DNA of 64,000 bases, taken from assembly GCA_017163975.1 (NCBI GenBank), contig JAFFSR010000344.1, forward strand, positions 682,001-746,000. Direction: 5' to 3'. The translations under genes were made by a program, and so were the position numbers. Below the pieces are notes generated by a model. The model saw only the letters and a list, made by a program, of their open reading frames with translations, was not told the origin of the DNA and made no database searches. Positions 22,048 through 33,277 of the stretch are shown here, one piece after another. Numbering within the stretch: the stretch's first letter is position 1; the number at the start of each line of letters is the position of its first letter. The stretch comes from Anastatus disparis (taxonomy: Eukaryota > Arthropoda > Insecta > Hymenoptera > Eupelmidae).

Positions 22048-22369
22048 GTACATGTATTGGAATAATTTTCAGACATTTTTAATTTTGTTCCTAGAGAAAA
22101 AATAAAGAAATAGTAAAGAAAATTGAAAAAATTAGCGAAAAATTGAAACACGCTTAGTGTACGCAATTTTTACTCTAATAAACTGAAATATTGAGGAAAT
22201 TAGTTTTTCAGATAGACAAACGAGTGTGCAAAGTTTGTCGTTGAAATATCGTAGAATAACGAAATATGAGTTTATATAAAAATAACTTTAGTTTATTATC
22301 TTTCATTCACGAGATCAAAATTAAGCGCTCCTGATTAAAATTTGATTTCTCCTTGAATAACCGTTAAAG
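22048..22369. other. AT-rich spacer, nothing recognised
   Basis: About 320 bp between the mariner terminus and the right array; no coding frame or repeat recognised. Confidence 0.5.
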
Positions 22370-22920
22370 TCACGGTCAAGGTCATATATGGACGTAGAAG
22401 ATACCGCACCATTTCAGGGTCAAAACTAGGCTTTCCTATTAGAGAAAATCAACTTGACCCATACTGACCATGATAGTCATAGTAATGTTCTTGGTCAGGG
22501 TTATAATTGGACGTGAGATTTTTCACTCTTTGCATTCCCGAGGTCAAAATTAGGGTTTTTATTAAAAAAAATCAATTTGGCCAATGCTGACCATTATGAT
22601 CATGGTCATGGTCATGGTCATGGTTAAGGACATATTTGGACGTAGAATTTTCCGCTCATTCCATTTCCAGAGTCAGAGTTAGGGGTTCCCATTTAAAAAA
22701 AATTGACTTAACCTATGCTGACCATGATGATCATAATCATGGTCATGGTCATGATCATGGTTAAGGACATACTTAGACGTAAAATTTTTCGCTCTTACCA
22801 TTTCCGGGGTCAAAATTAGGGGTTCATATCTGAAAAAATCGATTTGACCCATGCGAACCATGATGATCATGGTCATGGTCATGGTCATTTTTATGAACAT
22901 TCTTGGACGTAACATATATT
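22370..22920 (-). repeat. Subterminal repeat array A, right (inverted)
   Basis: About four ~130-bp units in the opposite orientation to 19830-20262, with GGTCATGGTCATGGTCAT tracts and TTGGACGTAGAATTTTCCGC (the reverse complement of the shared core). The units are 80-90% alike by eye. Confidence 0.8.
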
Positions 22921-23357
22921 TCAAATATTATAAACAGCTTAGTCGCAAAACAAAACTTAAAAGTTTTTTGTACGAAAAAATAGTATAATACTATGATTAA
23001 GAAAATAGAAACTAGGAGAATTCTTGTTTTCATTTGTATTTTAAAAATAGGAACGATATACAAATAGTTGAGAATTTGAACTATTTAATTTTTCATATAT
23101 TTTATGAATTTTATATTGTTAAAGACATTATTAATTTTTAAATAAATTTATTTATTAGGTATTGAGAATTCCGGGTTCCCATGTTTTTAATTATGGACGA
23201 TTTTACATGACTATGTCCAGTGATCGATTTTGGAATTCACTTATGATACATCTTGGAAATCAAAAATGATATTTAAAAGTTAATATAAAAATTATGTATA
23301 TAAAAAGCTATATTCTAAATTATTTAAATTTTAAAAATGCTTGCACGCTTTTAAGAT
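22921..23357. other. AT-rich spacer, nothing recognised
   Basis: No coding frame or repeat apart from simple A/T runs. Confidence 0.5.
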
Positions 23358-23361
23358 TTAA

Positions 23362-23915
23362 GGGAGTACTATTGGTAAGGGAATAAACATAGAGTTTTAG
23401 ATGAAACTTGACATAAAGGTTGATATGGGTGTAATAAGCCTTGGTTAAAATTTGAAAACGATTGTCTACCAAACAGTAGAGATATTGGTATTTTTAGTTC
23501 CATAACTTTTGACATGTAGTATGATAGAAAATCAGGTTATTATCGTTTTCATTTAAAAAATTCTGCTTTATTAACATACAGATTTTAACGAGGATCTATT
23601 TATAAATAGAAAATCATTCGACAAACGTAAAATGCTTTCGAAACTTATCAGTTACTACTTTGGAGAATCGAAATTAATGAATATTCAAGCAAAGAAGGGG
23701 ATTACTGCAAGAGAACATCTTTAAAATACGAAATTTGACAACACCGCAATATCGTAAATACAGACGATCATATTATATATACAATGCTTTATTTCAAACG
23801 TTAAATTACTTATTCATTATACATTTATTTAAATTACATACTTACACATTTATTTTTACATAATCAAAATTGGAACAAATTCTCAGGTGGCTAACTTCAT
23901 ATCGATAGTACTCCC
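23362..23915. mobile_element. 554-bp MITE with TTAA target duplication
   Basis: TTAA at 23358-23361 and 23916-23919 flank inverted ends GGGAGTACTATTGG and GGGAGTACTATCGA. TTAA target use is the piggyBac pattern, though the ends do not start with the usual CCC. No gene inside. Confidence 0.75.
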
Positions 23916-24199
23916 TTAAGAAGTCTACATAATAATAAAAGTTTACTATTTCTTTAATTTTCTTGAATAATAATTAAAAAATGAATAAAGTAATAATACT
24001 TCTTTTGTATGGGATTCCTTTTTCTCAAACTTTTTCGTGTCTTACGTATTGAATGAATTTAATTAATGGCGTATAGACTGCTCTGATACATTAGTATACA
24101 GGGTAAGGAAAAAGTATGGAAACCCTGGTAATTTCGCGACTTTTATTGTAAAACCAAACAAACAAAAGACACACTCTAAGTAATTTTGAATAAGGAATC

Positions 24200-24970
24200 C
24201 GATGGTGACTTTGGATTTGACCTTGGACCTCATTTCCAAGGTTATTTCAAGGTCAACCTCATTTTTTTCAAAAGGGAACCCCTACTTTTTATACCGTAAT
24301 CGAAAAGAACGGAAAATTTTACGTCCAGATATGTGTTTAAGTATAAGGTTAACATAACCTCTAGAGGTCAAATAGAGGTTAAAGTATAACTTCTTAAAAA
24401 TCTCTCTAGTTTAGTGGTAAAACAAAATAAACAAAAAGCATACACTAGGTAACTTTGAACAAGGAATCCGATGGTTACTTTGGATTTGACCTTGAACCTC
24501 ATTTCCAAGGTTATTTCAAGGTCAACCTAATTTTTTTAAACAAGAACACCTACTTTCTATACCGTAATCAAAAAGAGCGGAAAATTTTACGTCCGAATAT
24601 GTGTTTAAGTATAGTTAACTTAACCTCTAAAGGTCAAATGGAGGTCAAAGTATAACTTCTTAAAAATCCCTAGTTTTTTGGAAACCTCATTTCCAAGGTT
24701 ATTTCAAGGTCAACCTCATTTTTTTAAACGAGAACACCTATTTTCTATACCGTAATCAAAAAGAGCGGAAAATTTTACGTCCGAATATGTGTTTAAGTAT
24801 AGTTAACGTAACCTCTAAAGGTCAAATGGAGGTCAAAGTATAACTTCTTAAAAATCTCTCTAGTTTAGTGGTAAAACAAAACAAACAAAATGCACACTTT
24901 AGGTAACTTTGAACAAGGAATCCGATGGTGACCTTGGATTTGATTTTAATTTTATTTCCAAGGTTATTCC
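24200..24970 (+). repeat. Subterminal repeat array B, left
   Basis: Three direct copies: a block with CCTCATTTCCAAGGTTATTT and then AAAATTTTACGTCC occurs near 24225-24330, 24496-24600 and 24683-24785, followed by AACCTCTAAAGGTCAAAT and a linker TTTAGTGGTAAAACAAA. A fourth partial copy follows near 24935. Confidence 0.85.
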
Positions 24971-25443
24971 AAGATCAATCGAGTTATTTTAAACGACTAT
25001 TTTTGGGATAGTTCTCCTAGCTAACTAATGGAAAATTTTAATTTATTTCTGAGTAATAAATGTTCAAAAATTTCGAAAAAGGATTTTGAAAAATATAAAA
25101 ACAAGGATAATTTTTGTTACAAAACGGATAAAAAGCAATTTGAAGATCTGTCATTAATTTGCGTTGTACCAATGTATTTTTAAATAAAAAATTTTTATCA
25201 TTTATATTTTAAAATTTTATTTGTTCTTGATTTGAACTAATTGTAAGTTGAAACCATATTTTTTTATTGTCATAGTTTTGTCATTAAACAGACTCTTAAA
25301 ATAAAAAATTACTTGACCAATAAAAAAGAACAAATAGTGTTTTGTGGTTGAACTAATTCGAGAAATTCGTCAAATATTTCTGAATTCTTCCTTTTCTTGT
25401 TGGTTACAATAGCTACATTACATTTTTTTTCAAAACTTCTAAA

Positions 25444-26517
25444 ATGTTTCGTTTGTCCGACATTGAGCAAATATCTCTTCTAATGATGAGGGGTTGGGGT
25501 GATCTGCAAAGGTCGTATACTAATGTTGTTAATCTATTTAATGCAACATTTCGAAATGGCCATGGCGACCTCCTTTGTCTAAATCCACAGTTTCAAAGAC
25601 CTTAAGACGTTTTGAAGAAACGGGGTCTATTAAAAATCGTGCTGTTACTAGAAGACAACAAATGAAGAAAAATCTTTGGATGTTTTACGGTCTTTTGTGG
25701 AAAATCCACATGAATCACCTCGATCAGTTGCTTTGCAACAGGACTTCGATAAAAAATATGTTCTTAAAATTTTAAAGGTAAACAAATTTTATCCTTACAG
25801 AATGAAACTTGTGCAAGAATTGAATGAGGATGATCCTAATCACCGCATTGAATTTTGTAAGACAATGATGGAAATGATAACTGAAAATCCAATATTTTTA
25901 CAGAATATTGTTTTTTCAGACAAAGCGACATTTCAATTAAATGGCAAAGTCGATCGTCATAACATTAGATATTGGTCCGATACAAATCCTTATTAGATGA
26001 GAGAAAGTCGCACACAATATCTTCGAAAATTGAACGTGTGGGCAGAAATGGTAAGTGATACAATAATATCTCCCTATTTTATCGAAGGAAATTTGAATGC
26101 TGAAAGTTATGAAAAACTTTTGCGAAATCAGATTGTTCTAACTATCCAGACCTTAAGAGGAGATGATTTTGACAATACATGGTTTCAGCAATATGGCACT
26201 CCAGCTCATTACGGTGTCAATGTCAGACAATACCTGAATGAGACATTTTTTAAAAAATGGATAGGTAGAAGAGGTACAGTGGAATGGGCTCCAAGATCTT
26301 CAGACTTAACACCTTCGGACTATTTTTTGTGGGGGTATTTAAAAGATTGGGTATACAGAAATAATCCAGAAAACCTTGAAGAATCAAGACGTAGAATAGT
26401 TCAAGAAATTAATGCCATTTCACGACAGATAATCCAAGATGCAATTAAATCATTGTACAATAAGATTGGCTACTGTCAGAAAGTAAATGGAGAACAATTC
26501 GAACATCTATTGTAAAT
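25444..26517 (+). pseudogene. Mariner-like transposase B, inactive
   Basis: The start ATG at 25444 reads FRLSDIEQISLLMMRGWGDL, the DUF4817-like N-terminus, then frameshifts near 25565 (LSKSTVSKTLRRFEETGSI, helix-turn-helix) and 25676. From 25676: SVALQQDFDKKYVLKILKV, YRMKLVQELNEDDPNHRIEF and VFSDKATFQLNGKVDRHNIR (first Asp). TAG at 25994-25996 interrupts NPY. From 25997: RKLNVWAEMVSDTIISPYFI, then WFQQYGTPAHYGVNVRQYL, where Tyr (TAT, 26192-26194) replaces the second catalytic Asp, then 36 residues on SSDLTPSDYFLWGYL with the third Asp. The C-terminus GYCQKVNGEQFEHLL is normal. Dead by at least four lesions. Confidence 0.88.
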
Positions 26518-26689
26518 TCATTCACGTGAGAGGCAAGGGGAACTCACTGTAAAAAAGCACCTCGGAGTGAGAGGCAAGGGGAACTCAATGTAAAAAAGCA
26601 CCCCAAAGGGAACAGATTCCTTCTACGTCCACGTCGTTGTTCCTAGGTAGCACTAAAAGAAGGATTTGGGATTATGCTATCTTCGGACT
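26518..26689 (+). repeat. Short direct repeat after transposase B
   Basis: GTGAGAGGCAAGGGGAACTC occurs twice, near 26526 and 26568, each followed by TGTAAAAAAGCACC. Function unknown. Confidence 0.7.
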
Positions 26690-27130
26690 TAAATTGTTCC
26701 CATATGTACAATTTCCCGCTCTTTTCGGATACAGCATCAAAAATAGGGGTTCAAAAATGAGGTTGACCTTAAAATAACTTTGAAAATGAGGTTCCAAGTG
26801 AAATAAGAGGTCACCTTTGGGTTTCTCATTAAAAGTTACCTAGGGTATGCCTTTTGTTTATTTTGTTTTACCACTAAATTCGAGAGATTTTTGAGAAGTC
26901 ATACTTTGACCTCTGTTTCACCTCTAGAGGTTACGTCAACTTCGTACCCAAACACATATCTGGACGTAAAATTTTCCGTTCTTTTCGATTACGGTATAAA
27001 AAGTAGGGGTTTCCTTTTAAAAAAAATGAGGTTGAACTTGAAATAACCTTGGAAATGAGGTTCAAGGTCAAATCCAAGGTCACCATCGGATTTCTTGTTT
27101 AAAATTACCTAGGGTATGCCTTTCGTTTGT
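26690..27130 (-). repeat. Subterminal repeat array B, right (inverted)
   Basis: Two copies in reverse orientation to 24200-24970: TTCCCGCTCTTTTCGGATAC near 26726 and TCTGGACGTAAAATTTTCCG near 26959, each followed by AATGAGGTTGACCTT-like sequence. Confidence 0.8.
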
Positions 27131-27313
27131 TTTGTTTAACATGAAAGTCGCAAAATTTCCAGGTGTTTCCATACTTTTATCTCACCCTAGATAACATCAA
27201 TTTGTTTACTGATGCAGATATTAGTAGATATGCAACTATTATTTTTTAATAATAAACAGAAAATAATAATATTATATCTACAATCAATCATTAAAAATTT
27301 ATAAATTTAGATT

Positions 27314-27346
27314 AGATATAGGGCGCGCTTGCGCGCATGAATTTTC
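27314..27346 (+). mobile_element. Helitron-type 3' end
   Basis: A short GC hairpin (GGGCGCGCTTGCGCGC) is followed by ATGAATTTTCTAG and then T, the hairpin-plus-CTAG-before-T pattern of a Helitron 3' terminus. The matching 5' end was not identified. Confidence 0.55.
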
Positions 27347-27519
27347 TAGTTTATTAAAATGATAAGAATATATGAATATACATTAACGTATATGTAATTA
27401 TTTAAATTTACATAAATTAATTCAAATTCATCTGTAATTGATATTTTAATCAAATCTTTTCATTAATTGTAATAATATTATAAGCATTCATTGTATTAAA
27501 GGCTTTAAATATATTATTA

Positions 27520-27780
27520 GTAAGGCAGGTTACGCAGTTGCGCTAAGTTACGCCGTTCCGTGGTCACCAATTGCGTTACATACGGTTCGACTTGCTCTGT
27601 GAAGCTAGTGCTACGTGTATTACGATCTTGCTACTGTACTATACTTGACTCTACTCGCCATACGTAGCTGATTCATTGCGCCAGTTACGATGTTGCGATT
27701 ACTAGATATATTACACCAATTCGTTTTAAGGCTTATAGTTTGACTTTATGCGCAACCGACGTTACGATCAATTCCTTATA
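27520..27780. other. GC-richer patch with TTACGC-like words
   Basis: About 260 bp of higher GC in AT-rich DNA, with repeated GTTACG/TTGCG words (GTTACGCAGTTGCGC, AGTTACGCCG, CAGTTACGATGTTGCG). No open frame. Unrecognised. Confidence 0.4.
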
Positions 27781-28560
27781 GAATGTGACAGTTAATTTTA
27801 TGTAAAAAATTAAGTTTAAAAAATTTATATTCCCCCTTTTTTGAGGAATCACGAGTGTATATTTATATATGATGTTACATATATATATTTATATATGTAT
27901 ATATTTTATAAGTATAAATTTTTATACTAAGATATTTCAATTCGAATTAAATTAAAATAGACACAAGATATTTAAAATTTCAGATTTTTGTTTCTTTTTT
28001 TATTTCTTTAAATGTTACTGCCACAATTTGTTTTAAAGAATATAATCTACAACTTAGGTAAAAAATTAAGCCAATATTCTTTTATAACCAAAATTTAAAT
28101 AGTATTTTTATTATTTGTAATTTTATAGTATATATATATGTTTTATATCAAATTTGCTTACAAGTTAGTGATTAAGTCACAAATTGCTAGGAGAGAGAGA
28201 GAAGTTAAATTGCTGCTCTCTGGTTTTCTTTCCCTGGTTGTCTCGACTATGGATAACTTAATCTCTACACGGTTCAAGAATCTGTGGCAAGTTTTATTCG
28301 AGGTTCTCTCTCTCTTTTGATCACTTGTGCAGTCAGTTAACAATAATAACACTATACGACACTTGCTCAACTTTTGTCTTTATTAATTAGTGAAGTAGGG
28401 TCCTAAACCATTCAACAATTTTATTTATTTTTATTCATGATTTTTGGATCCTTCTAAAGATCACTTCACTAATTAGATATACAAACTGAAGTTTCATTTA
28501 AAAAAAATAATAATTGGTAATTATTATTATTAATTTATCGGTGAAGAAGGGTCCTAGATA
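27781..28560. other. AT-rich spacer, nothing firmly recognised
   Basis: Contains TATATA tracts and, near 28385-28560, related words GTGAAGTAGGGTCCTA and GTGAAGAAGGGTCCTA, possibly ends of a small repeat. No gene called. Confidence 0.4.
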
Positions 28561-28569
28561 ACTCACTAA

Positions 28570-28570
<1 letters not shown>

Positions 28571-28616
<46 letters not shown>
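28571..28616. repeat. AT dinucleotide microsatellite
   Basis: About 20 AT units abutting the left end of the foldback element. Confidence 0.95.
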
Positions 28617-28618
<2 letters not shown>

Positions 28619-29717
28619 AACGTTTCACGTCAACTCACCTAACAAAAAGATAGAATTCTTGTTGAATGTTCTATTTGATACCCAAAATATACAAAAAAAA
28701 TTTTAGAGGTCGAGGTCAAAGGGGTCAGGATTTAAACGTGATGGAATTTTTCGAATTTTCCAAAATTTTTTGCTAAATAAATATTTTAATGAATTTTTTC
28801 CTCAAAAACTATCAATTTTTCGTTAAAACTTAATAGAATACTTTTTCTTGGAAATTAGATGTAGAATTCGCCTGAATTTTTGCAAATTATAATATACTGG
28901 TTTTTATGCTTACATGATCGATTTAAACATACTATTTAGTATATCTAAAAATCGAGCAGGTTAAATTGGCTTTTTAAAGTCTTATTTTTTTCGTTTTTTT
29001 ATGAGGAAAGAATATACGAAGCCGCCAGTTGGGCAGCCTTCTCAAAGTTACTTAATTGTGCAAAAAAGTCTGAATAAATCGTTATTTTGGATCAATGATG
29101 AGATTCGTGATTTTTTTTCTGAAAAAGTATTGATTTTTGGGACAAATGTATAAAAATGTTTTTTATTGGAAATTGTATGTAAAATGTATGTAAATTTTTG
29201 TAAACCATTATTTGCTAAACATCACAAATTATAAATGAAATTTTGAAATTTTAAAATTTATTTTTTGTTAAATTTTTAGTATATATGGTACATAATGTCT
29301 TAAATTACAATTTATAAAAATATGTTTATATTCTACACATGATTTCCAATAAAAAACATTTTTATACATTTGTCCCAAAAATCAATACTTTTTCGATACT
29401 AAATCGATCAAGTAAGCATAAAAACCAGTATATTATAATTTGCAAAAATTCAGGTGAATTCTACATCTAATTTCCAAGAAAAAGTATTCTATTAAGTTTT
29501 AACGAAAAATTGATATTTTTTGAGGAAAAAATTCATTAAAATATTTATTTAGCAAAAAATTTGGAAAATTCGAAAAATTCCATCACGTTTAAATCCTGAC
29601 CCCTTTGACCTCGACCTCTAAAATTTTTTTTGTATATTTTGGGTATCAAATAGAACATTTTCACAGATTTTCGACGAATTCTATCTTCTTGTTAGGTGAG
29701 TTGACGTGAAACGTCCC
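28617..29717. mobile_element. 1.1-kb foldback element, GGGACGTTTCAC family, copy 2
   Basis: Left end GGAACGTTTCACGTCAACTC and right end (minus strand) GGGACGTTTCACGTCAACTC. The arms pair over several hundred bases, for example CAAAGGGGTCAGGATTTAAA near 28708 with TTTAAATCCTGACCCCTTTG near 29590. The left arm carries an extra ~180 bp (about 28920-29100) that the right arm lacks. No gene inside. It shares its ends and a TACCCAAAATAT word with 10805-11758. Confidence 0.9.
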
Positions 29718-29734
29718 ATATATTATATAGTCAA

Positions 29735-30880
29735 TTCGTTGGAGCACCCGCTGTATCAACCTCCATCCCGCTCCAAGTTGCTCCACTACCCTCCCTCCAG
29801 CTCCATACTCCCCTCAGTATCCCCTCCGGAAACCAGCTGAAATTCATGTTTATTTTACATTATTTTTCAAGTAATCGGCGACTCCAGGTGACTCCGTTCC
29901 GCTCCATGGGACTCCATTCCCCTCCGGGTCCCTCCGTGAAAATTTTTAATGCTAATTCAAATTTTGATTCCCATACCCCTCCATCTACCGCTCCATATAA
30001 CACTTTGTAAAATAACGTTAAAATTCCGTTATTTTTTGATAAATTTTGCTTCGCATGCCCCTTCCTCAACCCCCTATTAATATTTTCTACGAAATTTCCA
30101 TTCAGCTAACGACGGCTCCATGTACCCCTCTATATACCGTTCCGTTTACCCCTCCGTCTATGATTTTGTCTACCCCTCCACATTCCCCTCCACAAAATTT
30201 TTCACAAAACCATTGAGATTTTGAAAAATGTTAGTTCTTTGTCCCCTCCATGTACCTCTCCACATACCGCTCCGTTTACCTCTCCATCTATGACTTTATT
30301 TAACTTTTCATATTCCTCTCCGCAAAATTCTTTACAAAAATATTGAAATTTTGAAAAATGTTAGCTCTTTTCACCTTTCCATATACCCCTCCGTATAACG
30401 CTCCGTATAACTCTAGACAATCACATTGTAATTTTATACTATATCCCTTCACATCTGGTAACTATTCAGCATAAAATTATTAATAACTTTTTGCAATAAA
30501 TGTTTTTTAAAACAAATTTTTTTCAGTAAAGTATGTACAATTCGTCTTAAAATTAATTAAAATGTTTATGTTTATTTTTATATAATTATTTCAAATAAAA
30601 CAAAAAAAAATCAACGCTCCATTAAATACCATACATTGTTTATTATTTAACTTATGTTAAAAATTATTTGATGTAAGGTTTAAATGACGGAACCTCTTTA
30701 GGTGGTGTGGAAATCTGTCATTCTTATTAAAATTAAATAAAAATCTTCGACCATAGTTATAAAAAATTAAAATAGTATTAAAATAATATAGTAAGTAAGA
30801 TGTTATTATATAATTTTAAAATAATGGGATTTATAAATAGGGGGTTGGCGAGCAGCGTGAGCAGGGGGGAACCCTCCTAG
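29735..30880 (+). mobile_element. Probable non-autonomous Helitron with CT-rich body
   Basis: The 3' end is clear: GGGTTGGCGAGCAGCGTGAG at about 30842, then a GGGGGGAACC stretch and CTAG (30877-30880), followed by T and a TA microsatellite. The body 29740-30430 is full of CCCTCC/CTCCAT words. The 5' end is uncertain. Confidence 0.55.
30116..30420 (+). repeat. ~128-bp tandem repeat, about 2.3 units, CT-rich
   Basis: CTCCATGTACC at about 30116 and 30244 begins two similar units, each running through CCGTTTACC, a CCACAAAATTTTT-like block and TTTTGAAAAATGTTAG; a third begins near 30375. Confidence 0.7.
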
Positions 30881-30881
<1 letters not shown>

Positions 30882-30913
<32 letters not shown>

Positions 30914-31695
30914 ATGTATAGTTATACTTAATTATGATTGACTTATATTAGCACTGACTCTTTTTCAGTGAACTTTGCAGAGCCGACTCTTGCGGATGTT
31001 ATCTTACTATGACAAAAGGCGTTCGTGTGACGACGAGGGCTGTTTTTGTAACTCTGCGCCCTGGTGATCGAGAGATGGAAACTCCAATAAAAACTCGACA
31101 TATAGTAAAAATTTCCAAGACAGAAATTGTTTCAATCATTTTGAGGATCATTAGCTTGCTTGCTAATGAATTCTTTCTATGTTTCTTCTCCGCCTCTCCT
31201 TTACACTTTGTATGAATTGACAATTGCGAGTTTTCGCAATCTTTTAGCAAAAATGCTGATTCGGGACATCGCATGAAACTAACTTCAGTTTCTTAATTGT
31301 TTGATGAATAGTTTGCAATTTTTGTCTTTAAGTTGAAATAATTAATAATTCTTTAATTAGTTTTGAGGGCGTAGTTCCATGGGATGTCACACCTTCCCTT
31401 TCAGCTCGATTGCCGTCCCGACAATCAGCGTGAGAGTCGCAGAATGGACCGAATCTAGTAGTTGGTTTCTAAATAAAGTTATTTTTATAATATAATAGGT
31501 GTCGATTCGCAATGTGATACAATATTTTGAGGTACAGTTTGTTCTAATAATAATAACATTTATCAGTAGGTTAAATAATGGTGTAGAGTTGTATAATACA
31601 TTTGTCATAGTTAAGTTATCGTTGAATTTTGGCGATTCGGTTTTATTGTTTAATATTAATATGAGACTAACTCAGTTGGTGTGTAAGCAGAACTG

Positions 31696-31698
<3 letters not shown>
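30882..31698. other. Unassigned spacer
   Basis: Includes a GC-richer stretch at 31000-31090 and another at 31380-31460 (TGTCACACCTTCCCTTTCAG). Short frames exist on both strands without any family signal. Nothing called. Confidence 0.4.

Positions 31699-31752
<54 letters not shown>
31699..31752. repeat. AT dinucleotide microsatellite
   Basis: About 25 TA units. Confidence 0.95.
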
Positions 31753-31756
<4 letters not shown>

Positions 31757-32400
31757 TTTAGGAAATTATAACTAATTTCTACATATTGCGCAAGGTCAAA
31801 TATTTTGGTTACAAAATCTATGAATGGACGTAATTTAATATTAAAAGATGCAATTTTTGAATTTATTTTTTAAAATCAGAACCATTAAAATAACAATATT
31901 GTATTTTCATATTTTAATATTATTTAATATAACTTATTACATTTAGCTATACATGTTCTTGTATTATTCATAAATTATTAGGACACTTACTACAATTTTT
32001 TTTATACATACGTCTTAAATTTATTTATATCCTCGTAGGCCGTATTCGTGTCAATATGTAAAGAGCGTGCTAAATTTGTATTGACATCGCATATGTCTCA
32101 GAAGTCGCTCCTCGATTATTTACAAGATTCATATGTCCTCCTGAGACATATTGAGACTCAATATGTCTCAGGAAAAACCAATATAGCATTACCGATCCTA
32201 CTATGTTTCGTTCAATATGTCAAAGAGCAATCATATTCAACGTAGGTTAGTGAAAAAAACTCGCGCTTTGACAGCAGCTATACTCATTAAAAAATGTCAA
32301 TCTAGGAAACAAAAGAAAAAATCAATAGAACTAAAATTTAATTTCAAAGGTATTGAAAAAAAGATTAATATTTGCAACTAATAAGTTATAGTTCGGACAA
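31753..32400. other. Unassigned sequence with ATATGTCTCA repeats
   Basis: CATATGTCTCA-like words recur near 32090, 32140 and 32160, and the stretch from 32038 reads GGCCGTATTCGTGTCAATAT, which recalls the TIR of the next MITE (GGCCGTATTCAGGTGGAAT). It may be a decayed relative. Confidence 0.35.
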
Positions 32401-32411
32401 AATCATCTATG

Positions 32412-32808
32412 TCCTTTGGTCGTTTATTCAGGTGGAATCTGAATCTCGAACAATGTTTCCCGCTTGAGCAGAAATCTACCTTGGGCAAGGGACCCTCTAG
32501 AAAGGGACTGGAAACCTCGTTCTGCGTTTTCTATTGGCTGTTAAAAACAAGAGATCTAAACCGGAAACTACATAAAAAAGTAATATATTAGAAAGAGGCA
32601 GTAAATATTCCCCACGAAGTCGACCCGTGATGTTTTCTATAAGCAGTTTATTCGTTCCTTTCCGGTTTAGATCAGTATGGCGGCAACATTTTCTTGTCCC
32701 TTCCTAGAGGGTCCCCACCTTGGGGGCGCTTTGCACGCCCTTGGCAAAATCAATTCAAGCGACAAATGTTGTTCTCGATTCATATTCCACCTGAATACGG
32801 CCAAAGGG
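32412..32808. mobile_element. ~400-bp TIR element (CCTTTGG family)
   Basis: Left CCTTTGGTCGTTTATTCAGG and right (minus strand) CCTTTGGCCGTATTCAGGTG are inverted copies over about 45 bp. Two inner blocks also pair: CTAAACCGGAAA with TTTCCGGTTTAG, and AGGGACCCTCTAG with CTAGAGGGTCCC. No clear target duplication, no gene. Confidence 0.7.
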
Positions 32809-32816
32809 CATATATA

Positions 32817-33203
32817 TCTCTCTATATAATAAAGATATATCGCCTACGCCGCCGCCGCCGTGTATAAGAATTTTATGTGCCCTCAGTTAGCTGAAATTGA
32901 GCTAAAATTTAGCCGAGAGTTAGCTAAAAGTTAGCTGAAATTCAGATAAAATTTAGCTGAAAGTTAGCTGATAGATAGCTGAAATTCAGATAAAATTTCG
33001 CTAAAAGTTAGCTAAAAGTTGGCTGAAATTCAGATAAAATTTAGCTGAAAGTTAGCTGAGAGATAGCTGAAAGGTAGTTAATTGTTAGCTAATTTAATTA
33101 ATTGTTATCTAATTTAAGAACGTTCTCTTGGAAATTGATATTGATTTGATAATTGATATTGACAATGGGGGTTGGCAGGCAGAAGCGAGCAGGGGAACCC
33201 CTA

Positions 33204-33204
<1 letters not shown>
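32817..33204 (+). mobile_element. Non-autonomous Helitron, 388 bp
   Basis: 5' TCTCTCTATATAATAAAG immediately after an A; 3' a GGGGTT...AACCCC stem and CTAG immediately before T. The body is built of AGCTGAAA/AGCTAAAA words. The same 5' end (TCTCTCTATACTATTAAA then ATATATCGCC) is at 39165. Insertion between A and T in TA-rich DNA fits Helitrons. Confidence 0.8.

Positions 33205-33272
<68 letters not shown>
33205..33272. repeat. TA dinucleotide microsatellite
   Basis: About 33 TA units beginning right at the Helitron 3' end. Confidence 0.95.

Positions 33273-33277
<5 letters not shown>

Larger units (their letters stand above)
24099..27190 (+). mobile_element. Mariner-like element B with subterminal repeat arrays
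   Basis: Left end CAGGGTAAGGAAAAAGTATG at 24099, after TA at 24097-24098. The right end near 27188 reads, on the minus strand, AGGGTGAGATAAAAGTATGG. The next ~60 bp are also inverted copies. Inside each end are two to three copies of a ~190-290-bp repeat containing GAGCGGAAAATTTTACGTCC and TTTCCAAGGTTATTTCAAGG, in opposite orientation at the two ends. A transposase pseudogene lies in the middle. At ~3.1 kb the element is much longer than the usual 1.3-kb mariner, because of these arrays. Confidence 0.85.

Noticed and set aside
28138..28370. Opposed 60-70-codon frames
   Set aside because: Chance frames in a GAGAGA-rich stretch.
31009..31274. Open frames on both strands
   Set aside because: Overlapping opposite frames of 68 and 91 codons without domain or codon evidence.
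31380..31460. Possible LTR start (TGTCACACC)
   Set aside because: No matching second end, primer-binding site or gag/pol nearby.
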